Below, one piece after another: positions 14,331 to 21,321 of a DNA stretch of 36,423 nt; position 1 is the first letter of the stretch; each line of letters starts with the position of its first letter. The notes beneath the pieces are model-generated. The model worked only from the letters and a program-made list of their open reading frames with translations. It did not search any database and had not been told where the DNA came from. The position numbers and the translations under genes are program-made. The DNA comes from Umezawaea beigongshangensis (GTDB taxonomy: Bacteria; Actinomycetota; Actinomycetes; Mycobacteriales; Pseudonocardiaceae), in contig NZ_JAEIOJ010000022.1 of the NCBI RefSeq assembly GCF_016464305.1, forward strand, positions 1-36,423, in the 5' to 3' direction.

Positions 14331-14819
14331 TCAGGACTTGCTCGTGATGCGCTGCTCGGCGGCGCGCAGAACGCCGGCCATCGCGCGCTTGTGCTTGGCA
14401 CGGTCGCGCCTGGTGGTGTCGTCGAACCAGCCCGGCCGACCCATCTGGTGAATCCGCGCAGACGGGTTGTTGATCGCCGGGTGGGTGAAGCCCTTGCGGG
14501 CGTTGAGTCGCTTGGGGGCGTTGCGGAACTTCCGCACGCTCGGGGTCTTCTTCGCGCGCAGCGCCGCGCCGGCGAACCGGCCGGACGGCTTGATCTGCAC
14601 CATGACCTTGGAGGCCACGACGCTGCGCAGTTTCAGGCCGGCGTGCCCGTTGGAGGGCATCGCGCGGATCGCGGCGCGGGCTGCGTTGCGGGTGGGGTTG
14701 AGCACGGCGCGCATCTCGCGCACCATGTCGCGCCGCATCGCCTTGCCGTCCTCCTCGGACCGCAGCGCGCGGGCGAGGTCGCGCAGCTTGCGCTCCTCGG
14801 CGGAGATGTGCACCACCAC
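14331..14819 (-). CDS. Basic tail/connector-type protein, inserted before chaperones
   Basis: 162 residues, first of three consecutive GTG codons preceded by GGAGGTGAG. Strongly basic (many Arg, Lys), with a helical N-terminus E-E-R-K-L-R-D-L-A-R-A-L-R and A-A-R-A-A-I-R-A-M, a middle V-M-V-Q-I-K-P-S-G-R-F-A-G segment and a C-terminal W-F-D-D-T-T. The pattern is like HK97 gp10-type tail completion proteins, which normally precede the tail terminator; here it lies after the tail tube genes, an unusual position. Family assignment is tentative, but the gene is clearly part of the tail operon. Confidence 0.7.
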   Translation of the reverse strand: MVVHISAEERKLRDLARALRSEEDGKAMRRDMVREMRAVLNPTRNAARAAIRAMPSNGHAGLKLRSVVASKVMVQIKPSGRFAGAALRAKKTPSVRKFRNAPKRLNARKGFTHPAINNPSARIHQMGRPGWFDDTTRRDRAKHKRAMAGVLRAAEQRITSKS

Positions 14820-14865
14820 CGGCGCTCACCTCCTGTCCGAGGTCGAGCACCGGCGACGGGCGGGG

Positions 14866-15276
14866 TCAGGCCGTGGTGCGGACGATCGCGCCGGACGTCG
14901 GGAACTCGACGTCGACGGTCGCGACGTCGCCCACCGACCCGGCGATCGGGGACCACTTCTTGACCAGCAGGTTGCCGCCGTAGGCGGGGTTCGTGGCGGA
15001 GGCTGCGGCGTTGTCCAGGCGCACGGAGAACGGCACGACCTCGCCGAGCAGCGGCCACATCAGCGCGTCGATCTCACCGGCGGCGGTGTCCTGCTGGAAC
15101 GTCGCCCCGAGGCTGCCGGACTTGATGCCGCCCTGCACCTCCTTCCACCCGAGGCTGGCGAACGTGGTGACGTCCTTCTCGTCGACCTCGGCGGTGACCT
15201 CGATCTTGGAGCAGTGATCGGACAGGTCGTTGCCGTCGATCGTGATGTGACTGGCGAGCAGGACCATTGCGGGCAT
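14866..15276 (-). CDS. Major tail (tube) protein 1
   Basis: 136 residues from ATG with GAGGTAG upstream. Contains K-I-E-V-T-A-E-V-D-E-K-D-V-T-T-F near 24-39 followed by G-W-K-E-V-Q-G-G, the signature of a common actinophage tail-tube family, and later Q-Q-D-T and V-D-V-E-F-P near the end. It polymerises around the tape measure. The gene directly upstream encodes a longer homologue, so one is probably the main tube subunit and the other a variant or decoration. This shorter one is the better match for the core tube fold. Confidence 0.86.
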   Translation of the reverse strand: MPAMVLLASHITIDGNDLSDHCSKIEVTAEVDEKDVTTFASLGWKEVQGGIKSGSLGATFQQDTAAGEIDALMWPLLGEVVPFSVRLDNAAASATNPAYGGNLLVKKWSPIAGSVGDVATVDVEFPTSGAIVRTTA

Positions 15277-15284
15277 GAGCTACC

Positions 15285-16016
15285 TCACTTGATGCCGAGG
15301 GCGAGTGCGAACAGGAACGAGGGGGTGGTGCCGGTGACGGTCCACTTGGGCCGCCACCACGTGTCGGTGATCGGGCCGGGCACGCGCAGCACCTGGCCGC
15401 CGCGCGCGGTCGCCGCGGTGAACGTCGCGCGGCCGATCGCCGTGGTGAAGGCGTCGGAGTCGTCGGACTCGATCTCCACGGTGATGCTCGGCGTGTCGGT
15501 TCCCGCGACCGAGAGCACGTGCAGCGCGGCGTAGAGGTGCCGCCCGGCCGCGACCGCGCCCAGCTGCTGCGCGGTGCCGGTGCCGGTCGCGGTGCGGGCC
15601 GTGCCCGGCGGGTGGGCGAGCACGCCGCGCACCAGCGGCCAAGAGCCCCTCGCGCCGACGGTCCAGGGCGCGACGTCGCCGACCGCGCCGCCGAGCTTGT
15701 AGCTGCCACGCATCACCCGCGTCAGCCACGCCAGCGACCCGACCGCCGCTCCGTCCGGGCACGCCGTCCACGCACCCAGGCCGCCCAGCGCCGCCCACGT
15801 CTCGTCGTCGACCATGCCGGGGTCACCGGCCTGCCACTGGCCCTCTGCGCTGATCTCCGTGGCAGCCAGGCCACCGAGCACCTCCTTCCAGCCACGGGAG
15901 CCGAAGGAGGTGCGCTCCTTCTCCTCGACCTCGGCGACGACCTCGGCCTTGTTGGACTGCCCGGTCAGGTCCGCGCCACCGCTGAACAGCCGGACGTCGA
16001 TCAGGATCAGTGCCAC
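15285..16016 (-). CDS. Tail tube protein 2, homologue with extra domain
   Basis: 243 residues from GTG with AAGGGGGA upstream. Its first 120 residues match the neighbouring tail protein: K-A-E-V-V-A-E-V-E-E-K-E-R-T-S-F then G-W-K-E-V-L-G-G-L, and G-D-V-A further on. Residues about 160-243 form an additional beta domain (L-Y-A-A-L-H-V-L-S-V-A-G-T and I-T-V-E-I-E-S-D-D-S-D) similar to add-on domains of tail tube proteins that point outwards. Tandem tube genes suggest duplication followed by specialisation. Confidence 0.83.
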   Translation of the reverse strand: MALILIDVRLFSGGADLTGQSNKAEVVAEVEEKERTSFGSRGWKEVLGGLAATEISAEGQWQAGDPGMVDDETWAALGGLGAWTACPDGAAVGSLAWLTRVMRGSYKLGGAVGDVAPWTVGARGSWPLVRGVLAHPPGTARTATGTGTAQQLGAVAAGRHLYAALHVLSVAGTDTPSITVEIESDDSDAFTTAIGRATFTAATARGGQVLRVPGPITDTWWRPKWTVTGTTPSFLFALALGIK

Positions 16017-16018
16017 GG

Positions 16019-16429
16019 TCAGTCCCCCTTACCGATCACGCGGACGTCCCACTGGGCACCGAGGTACTGGGTGCCAGCGTGCTCGTACCAGCCGTAGCCG
16101 GTCACGGTCATCACGTGCAGCGAATCGCACGTGCCGCCTAGAGTGCGGTCGGCCTCGATGGCGGCCTTGACCGACTTGGGGCCGCTCGCGGCGAGGTACT
16201 GCTGCAGCTTGCGCTGACCGCTCTTGTCGTCGGCGCGCGACAGCAGCAGGCGGCAGCGCACCGGGTTGAACTCGACCCGGTTGCCGAAGGTGGTGTTGTA
16301 GGCGATCTCCAGGTCGACCGGCGCGAACGTCGGCGGTGAGATCGAGTCGGGCAGGAACGGGTGGCAGTTCAGGCCGGGGATGGTGTCCACGGCCTCGGCG
16401 AGGCCCTGGAACACCGCGGTGACGTCCAC
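16019..16429 (-). CDS. Tail terminator protein
   Basis: 136 residues from GTG, GAGGAGG box upstream. Begins V-F-Q-G-L-A-E-A-V-D-T-I-P-G-L-N-C, with V-D-L-E-I-A-Y-N-T-T-F near 38-48 and R-C-R-L-L-L-S-R-A-D-D near 58-68, then the helical Q-R-K-L-Q-Q-Y-L-A and a final beta strand W-D-V-R-V-I-G. This alpha-beta layout is typical of siphovirus tail terminators, which cap the tube and dock it on the head. Location between the head-tail connector and tail tube genes is canonical. Confidence 0.8.
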   Translation of the reverse strand: MDVTAVFQGLAEAVDTIPGLNCHPFLPDSISPPTFAPVDLEIAYNTTFGNRVEFNPVRCRLLLSRADDKSGQRKLQQYLAASGPKSVKAAIEADRTLGGTCDSLHVMTVTGYGWYEHAGTQYLGAQWDVRVIGKGD

Positions 16430-16477
16430 AGCAAACCCGCCTCCTCTCTGGTGGCAGGTCGGGAATGTCGTTGTGTG

Positions 16478-17080
16478 TCAGGCGAAACCGGGCAGCTCGA
16501 AACGCCCGATCATCGCCTTGACGTCGGGGTCGGCCTTGCTGACGCGGACCGGTCCCCACTCGGCCGAGGCCGTGACGCCCTCGGGGCTGTCCTTGCGCTT
16601 GTAGAGCCGGGCGGCCCAGATCAGGCACGCGCTGGTGATCTTCGCGGGTACTGCGGGCCAGCCCCACCGGGCGGTGACCCGCAGCTGCGTGCGACCCGCC
16701 GGCCACATCGTCGGGTGCAGCAGCTCGGTGATCGGCCAGCCGTCGACCAGGGCGTCGTCGGGGCCGAACTGCACACCGGTGATCGGCGACCAGGTGCCCG
16801 TCGACGAGCCGGACTCGACGAGCAGGTCGGCGGCCGAGCTGATGTCGGGAACGAGCAGCGCGTGCATCCCGGAGGCGTCCCACAGGGTGCGGCCGGCCGC
16901 GCGCAGGGTGCGCGCGACCGGCTCGGCGTCGACCCCGAAGGTGCGGCCGGTCTCGTCGTCGATGCCCCCGGACGCACTGGCCAGCGCCACCTGCAGCAGC
17001 TCGTCGTCCTCGGTGTTGTCGGGGTCGATGTTGAGCTGGTCCTTGAGCTGGGCGAGCGTGGCGTACAGGGCGGCGGGCAT
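16478..17080 (-). CDS. Head-tail connector protein (gp6-like)
   Basis: 200 residues from ATG (an earlier in-frame ATG overlaps the previous gene). N-terminal helices contain Y-A-T-L-A-Q-L-K-D-Q-L and D-D-E-L-L-Q-V-A-L-A-S-A-S-G-G-I-D-D-E-T-G-R-T-F, which is the usual start of HK97 gp6-type connectors (helix, acidic helix, then G-R-x-F). The remainder is beta-rich with a final R-L-Y-K-R-K-D-S-P-E-G segment. It forms a ring below the portal. Follows the small Pro-rich gene by four bases. Confidence 0.86.
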   Translation of the reverse strand: MPAALYATLAQLKDQLNIDPDNTEDDELLQVALASASGGIDDETGRTFGVDAEPVARTLRAAGRTLWDASGMHALLVPDISSAADLLVESGSSTGTWSPITGVQFGPDDALVDGWPITELLHPTMWPAGRTQLRVTARWGWPAVPAKITSACLIWAARLYKRKDSPEGVTASAEWGPVRVSKADPDVKAMIGRFELPGFA

Positions 17081-17084
17081 CAGC

Positions 17085-17549
17085 TCACCGTGTCTGCTGG
17101 CCGAGGTCGCCGCCACGCGGCGCCTGGTCGTGCTCGGACGGGGTGTAGCCGCGAGCGCGCAGCTGCTCGTCGACGTCCGCGACGCGCTTGTCCATGCCGC
17201 GCCCGACGTACCCGGCGCGCTCGCGCAGCAGCGCGGCGATCATCGGATCGCCGGTGCGGGCCACCGGCACCGCCCCGGCCGGGGCCGGGTAGGCGGGGTG
17301 CACCTCGGGCGGTGCCAGCTGCGAGGCCGGGCCGGTCGCTGAGACGGTGTTCGGGTCGACGGTCTGCGCCGGAACGCCAGCGCTCCCGGCGGGCACGCTC
17401 TCCGACGCGGCCGGGCCGTCACCGGGAGGCGCGGCGGGGGCGTTGGTCGTGCTCTCCAGCGCGGCCGGGCCGTCACCGGGCGACGTGGTGGGGGTGTTGG
17501 GCGCTGCGGCCTCGGTGGTCGCGGGCGGGGTCGGCTTGCGTGGTGCCAT
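17085..17549 (-). CDS. Pro/Ala-rich head-region protein, unknown function
   Basis: 154 residues from ATG with CGGGAG box. The first 100 residues are Pro, Ala, Thr and Ser rich, with a nearly repeated unit A-P-x7-P-G-D-G-P-A-A-L/S-E-S. The last 50 are ordered: M-I-A-A-L-L-R-E-R-A-G-Y-V-G-R-G-M-D-K-R-V-A-D-V-D-E-Q-L-R-A-R-G-Y. That ending, with the A-G-Y ... V-D-x-x-L-x-x-R-G-Y pattern, is frequent in short actinophage proteins encoded between capsid and connector. A decoration or head completion role is possible. Confidence 0.72.
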   Translation of the reverse strand: MAPRKPTPPATTEAAAPNTPTTSPGDGPAALESTTNAPAAPPGDGPAASESVPAGSAGVPAQTVDPNTVSATGPASQLAPPEVHPAYPAPAGAVPVARTGDPMIAALLRERAGYVGRGMDKRVADVDEQLRARGYTPSEHDQAPRGGDLGQQTR

Positions 17550-17592
17550 GACGCTGCTCCCGTCAGGTCTGGGCGGATCGGTGGGTGTGGAG

Positions 17593-17622
17593 GAGGGGCG
17601 CCGTCCGCCGGCGGCGCCCCTC
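17593..17622 (-). terminator. Hairpin after the capsid gene
   Basis: GAGGGGCGCCG at 17593-17603 pairs with CGGCGCCCCTC at 17612-17622 over an 8-base loop. It sits 18 bases past the capsid stop, upstream of the next minus-strand gene. A partial terminator or RNA-stabilising hairpin here would raise capsid mRNA over the downstream tail genes. Confidence 0.7.
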
Positions 17623-17639
17623 CAGCTCGGGACGGTCGA

Positions 17640-19040
17640 TCAGACGCCGGTGAACGCCGGCGTGATCAGGCCGGTACCGGACACCTTCTGCGCCTGCGGG
17701 TAGCGGGCGTGGGTGTAGGCGAAGTAGCCGTAGACGACCAGCAGCAGGCCGAGGGTGGCCGCCTTGGTCTGATCCGCGCGGATCAGCATCGGCGCGTTGG
17801 GGTCCTCCCACAGGTGGCACTCCTGCCGGTCCACCAGGTAGATCTCATCCTCGTTGGTCCCGGCGCCCAGGTTGATCGCGATGTTGTTGTCGACGACCAC
17901 CGGAGTGCCGTTGGGCAGGATGCCGCGGATGCCGTTGCCGTAGCGCTCGGCGTAGTTCGCGCCGAGGGTCTGCGCGACGATGCCCGGCTGGGAGATCAGC
18001 GGGAACTTGGTCGACAGGCCCTGCTGCAGCCAGTACCACCGCCGGGAGTGCATGACTGCGAGGTTGTCCCCCGAGGCCATGTCCAGCAGCGACGCCTCGA
18101 CCTTGGACAGGCCCTCGATCGTCTTGGGGTACAGCTCTTCGACGGTCGGGGTGGCGTCGGTGTAGGTCGTGGGCGTGGCCACGTTGGTCAGACCGGTGCC
18201 CGCCTGGTTGATGAGCTTGCTGTCCAGGTTGACCGCGTAGCGCCGGTAGAGGTCCTCCAGAATGGTGTCCTCGACCGCGACGCCACGATCGACGCCCTGC
18301 CGCGACACCGTCTGCTGACCGGCAGCGGTCTGCACCGGGATCGACAGCAGCGTGTCGTCGATGTCGCTCTCGGCGACCGCGGTGTTCTCCGCGGCCTGGT
18401 TGTCGACCGCGGTGCCCTGCGTGATCTTGCCGATGTTGACGACCATGCCCGTCTCGGGCAGGTCGTGGTGCCTGCACGCATCGGCGAACGGCCTGCCGGT
18501 GGTCGCGGCCGGGGCGAACAGCTCCGTCAGGTACTGCGGGATCACCAGACCGGTGAACGCGCCGGTACCCACCGCGCGCTCCTGCGCGAGGGCGACCGCC
18601 GCGCCGCGCTCCACGTGCTCCTCCTGCATGTGCCGCGCCAGGCGGCCCTGCGCGGCGTAGTCGCCGAGCGCGGCCGAGGCCACGTCGCGCGCGAACGCCG
18701 TGCCCCGCTTGTCGGTGTCGGGCCGGTAGGTGCGCTCCTCGGCGCCGACGCGGGCCACCTGGTCGTAGGCCGGGCGATCGGCACCGGGGGCGACCTGACG
18801 GGCCAAGCGGTCCGCAGCGTCGTCGCGCGCTTGCTCGGCCTCCAGGTCGGCGACGCGCGCCTGCAGCGCGTCGATCTCGGCGTCGAGCGCGTCCTTGGCG
18901 TCGCGCTCGACCTTGACGGCGGCCTCGTCGACGGTCGCGGCGGACCGCAGTGAGGCGAGCGTATCGGCGTGGGTGTTGCGAGCCTGCAGCTTGGTGGCCA
19001 TCTGGCCCCGGAGCTGCGCGATGAGCTGGGCGATCGTCAC
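17640..19040 (-). CDS. Major capsid protein, HK97 family
   Basis: 466 residues from GTG with GAGAGGAG upstream. An N-terminal coiled-coil segment (about 1-100; L-D-A-E-I-D-A-L-Q-A-R-V-A-D-L-E-A-E-Q) is the built-in scaffold or delta domain removed by the prohead protease. The HK97 fold follows, with V-I-P-Q-Y-L-T-E-L-F near 166-175, A-A-G-Q-Q-T-V-S-R-Q near 238-247, and a C-terminal region W-Y-W-L-Q-Q-G, V-V-V-D-N-N and G-Y-F-A-Y. No separate scaffold gene is needed or seen. The length fits capsids with a fused scaffold. Followed by a hairpin. Confidence 0.95.
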   Translation of the reverse strand: MTIAQLIAQLRGQMATKLQARNTHADTLASLRSAATVDEAAVKVERDAKDALDAEIDALQARVADLEAEQARDDAADRLARQVAPGADRPAYDQVARVGAEERTYRPDTDKRGTAFARDVASAALGDYAAQGRLARHMQEEHVERGAAVALAQERAVGTGAFTGLVIPQYLTELFAPAATTGRPFADACRHHDLPETGMVVNIGKITQGTAVDNQAAENTAVAESDIDDTLLSIPVQTAAGQQTVSRQGVDRGVAVEDTILEDLYRRYAVNLDSKLINQAGTGLTNVATPTTYTDATPTVEELYPKTIEGLSKVEASLLDMASGDNLAVMHSRRWYWLQQGLSTKFPLISQPGIVAQTLGANYAERYGNGIRGILPNGTPVVVDNNIAINLGAGTNEDEIYLVDRQECHLWEDPNAPMLIRADQTKAATLGLLLVVYGYFAYTHARYPQAQKVSGTGLITPAFTGV

Positions 19041-19179
19041 GGGGACGTCGCTCCTCTCTCCCGCGCTGGGCGGGGATCGGTGATGCGGGTGATGACCTGC
19101 GGGCAGCAGGCGGTGACCCCGGACCAGGCGCGCGGCGCGGTGCGGGGTTCCTACGCGAAGCAGCAGGGCGAGGTGTGCG
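19041..19179. other. Intergenic region between protease and capsid
   Basis: 139 bases with no credible gene on either strand. It contains the capsid ribosome site (AGGAG near 19051-19055 on the minus strand) and one copy of TGACCTGCGG at 19093-19102, a decamer that recurs three times in reverse near the packaging genes. It could carry a local promoter, but no clear boxes are visible. Confidence 0.5.
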
Positions 19180-19938
19180 TCAGACGACGCGGTGCCGGGT
19201 GTCCTCGTCGGTGATCAGGACACGCGGAGTCGTGGGGGCGGCGAGCAGGCCGCGAGCGGCCAGGGCGGCGGCGGCGCGCTGCGCCTGGCGCTCGTCGAGA
19301 CCGCGGACGAACTCGTCAACGTCGGCGCGCAGTCCCGAACCGCTGGTGTGCGGGTTCGCGCCGTAGCCGACGATCGCCACGTCGCCGCGGTGGATGTCGA
19401 AGGCGTCGATGCGGTACTCGGTGTAGTCCGGCGACCAGTGCCCCGAGGTGATCCGGAACTTGAACGACATCTCGTCGATCAGCCCGGACCGCAGCTTGGG
19501 CGCGATGTAGGCGACATCGTGGTCGGCGGGGTCCAGCTCGGGGGCGTGCACGCGCAGACCGTCGTCGCTCTCCTCCAGGATCAGCGACCCGTTGGTCGTG
19601 CGCGCGATGCGCCGCAGATCCTCGTGCTGCAGCACCAGGGGCACGTCGAGGTCGGCGCGCGCGAGGGTGTCGGAGGCGGCCCCGACACTGACGACCTCGG
19701 TGTATGGGCCGAAGAAGTCGTACATCTCGTAGCCGCGCTCGTAGACGGTGGCGAACCCGTCGAACTCCAGGCCGCCCCCGCTGGTGTCGCGCACGTGCAG
19801 GCCGCGCACGTGCGCGGAGACCCGCGCCGGTGAGGTCTCGGCCTCCGCGCAGCGCCGGCGGGAGGGCCGGTCGGCGCGGGCTGCGACCTGCGCGCTGCGG
19901 GCCTGCGCCGCCGACCGCAGGGTCAGCTCGTCGGTCAT
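19180..19938 (-). CDS. Prohead protease, HK97 type
   Basis: 252 residues from ATG overlapping the portal stop (ATGA). The first 40 residues are Arg-rich and probably removed. The S78-type protease core follows, with G-L-E-F-D-G-F-A-T-V-Y near 56-66, the His of L-Q-H-E-D-L at position 105 and the nucleophile Ser of D-E-M-S-F-K-F at position 158, the His and Ser expected for this family. It cleaves the N-terminal scaffold part of the capsid protein during maturation. Gene order portal-protease-capsid is canonical. Confidence 0.93.
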   Translation of the reverse strand: MTDELTLRSAAQARSAQVAARADRPSRRRCAEAETSPARVSAHVRGLHVRDTSGGGLEFDGFATVYERGYEMYDFFGPYTEVVSVGAASDTLARADLDVPLVLQHEDLRRIARTTNGSLILEESDDGLRVHAPELDPADHDVAYIAPKLRSGLIDEMSFKFRITSGHWSPDYTEYRIDAFDIHRGDVAIVGYGANPHTSGSGLRADVDEFVRGLDERQAQRAAAALAARGLLAAPTTPRVLITDEDTRHRVV

Positions 19939-21101
19939 GGGGTCACTCCTGACGGTGCGGTGGTGGGCTGGGCGCGGGGCACGCCGAACAGACGGTCGAA
20001 CTCGGCCAGCTGCTCGGCGGTGAACGGCTGGCGGTTGTCCAGCGCGCGAGCCTCGGACGGGGCGACCAAGCGGTCGCGCACCTGCTGGCCGAGCACCTTC
20101 GCGCGGGTCTCGGGGTCCATCGCCAGGACCACGTTGCGGTTGAGCTTCACGAACCGCGGCCGAGGCAGCCAGCGGCTCAGCGCCAGCTCGCGGCGGGTGA
20201 CCGCCGGACCGATGTTGATGATGAGCAGCTGCAGGTTTCGCTGGCTGATCGAGGCGTAGGTGATCGAGCCGCTGGACACCGCGGCGTCGATGATGTCGCC
20301 CGGCACGCCGAAGAACCGGCCCACGTCACCGTTGGACAGGTTCTGCGCGGCGATGAAATTCGCATCGCTGGCGGTGGCCTGGATCGGCTTGTACTCCCAG
20401 TCCATGCCGTGCACGAACAGGTCCCCGTTGCCGACGCTCGCCTTAAACCGCTGCTTGATCACCTCGGCCTCGCGCGGGTTGACCGTCTTCGCGGTGTTCT
20501 TCAAGTCGCCGGCGGGGATCGCGCCACCGGCGAACCACTCCAGCGCGAACTGCTGCGCGGACAGCGACTGCTGAATCGACCACGCGGCGTAGGCCACCGG
20601 TGAGAGCCCCACGTGCAGGCCCGCGAGGGTGTACTGCCGCTCGTGCCACACCTCGCCGGGCTCGTACCACTTCCCGCTGATGCGGTACCCGGCGAGCTTG
20701 CCGCTGCGCACCACGACGGTGCAGCTGGCGAGGTCCTGCAGCTCGACGCGCGCGGGCAGTCCCATGCCGTCGACGGCGGTGATGATGCCGAAGCTGTTGC
20801 CCGCGCGGTCGAGGTCGACCTGCGAGGAGTACAGCCACTCGTGCATCGGCACCTCGGCCCCGCCGGGGTCCAGCAGCACCGGCGGCTTGGCGACCTCGAC
20901 CTGCACACCGCCCACGTAGCGGTAGACGTCCACGGGCATGGTGGAGATCAGGTCGGCGCGCACCCGCAGCGCGGCCCACACGGCACTGTGCCGGAACGCT
21001 CCGGTGCCGGTCACCGACGGCGCTCCCGCGCGGCCACCGGCCCGCTCAGGCGGCACGGCAGCGTCACCAGTGGCCGCGGAGCGACGAGAGAACAGGCTCA
21101 C
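19935..21101 (-). CDS. Portal protein, HK97 family
   Basis: 388 residues from GTG overlapping the upstream TGA. Carries the family landmarks: S-A-V-W-A-A-L-R-V-R-A-D near 39-50, L-I-S-T-M-P-V near 51-57, an A-G-N-S-F-G motif near 99-104, Y-E-P-G-E-V-W-H near 145-152, L-S-P-V-A-Y-A near 166-172, and V-P-G-D-I-I-D near 268-274. Residues beyond 330 are the flexible C-terminal part. It forms the dodecameric channel through which TerL packages DNA and to which the connector binds. Confidence 0.94.
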   Translation of the reverse strand: MSLFSRRSAATGDAAVPPERAGGRAGAPSVTGTGAFRHSAVWAALRVRADLISTMPVDVYRYVGGVQVEVAKPPVLLDPGGAEVPMHEWLYSSQVDLDRAGNSFGIITAVDGMGLPARVELQDLASCTVVVRSGKLAGYRISGKWYEPGEVWHERQYTLAGLHVGLSPVAYAAWSIQQSLSAQQFALEWFAGGAIPAGDLKNTAKTVNPREAEVIKQRFKASVGNGDLFVHGMDWEYKPIQATASDANFIAAQNLSNGDVGRFFGVPGDIIDAAVSSGSITYASISQRNLQLLIINIGPAVTRRELALSRWLPRPRFVKLNRNVVLAMDPETRAKVLGQQVRDRLVAPSEARALDNRQPFTAEQLAEFDRLFGVPRAQPTTAPSGVTP

Positions 21102-21310
21102 GTGCGATCACCTCGCAGCCGCCGCCACCACACCGGCGCCAACGCCGGCGTGCCGATCCAGTCGATGACCCTCGCACCGCCGAACAGCACCACGCCGGCC
21201 ACGGCAGTCGCGGCCCACCCGACGAGCGGGAACACCGCGGCGCCCGCGCCGAACGCCAGCAGCACCAGGGCGGCCAGGTCGATCAGCGTGGTCACGGTCT
21301 CGCGGGACAT
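21098..21310 (-). CDS. Small two-helix membrane protein between TerL and portal
   Basis: 70 residues from ATG with GAGGGGAGG upstream. Two membrane helices at about 10-28 and 31-50 in tight hairpin arrangement, with a basic C-terminus W-W-R-R-L-R-G-D-R. Its TGA overlaps the portal GTG. Small membrane proteins at this location occur in a number of actinophages but I know of no defined role. It might concern membrane-associated assembly or lysis timing; inference only. Confidence 0.72.
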   Translation of the reverse strand: MSRETVTTLIDLAALVLLAFGAGAAVFPLVGWAATAVAGVVLFGGARVIDWIGTPALAPVWWRRLRGDRT

Positions 21311-21321
21311 GCGCCCTCCCC

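Noticed and set aside
13309-14451. 380-codon plus-strand frame opposite the chaperones
   Set aside because: Antisense to the tape measure start and the frameshifting genes; no supporting signals.
17709-18953. 414-codon plus-strand frame opposite the capsid gene
   Set aside because: Antisense shadow with biased Val/Gly/Arg/Asp composition; the capsid gene on the other strand is unmistakable.
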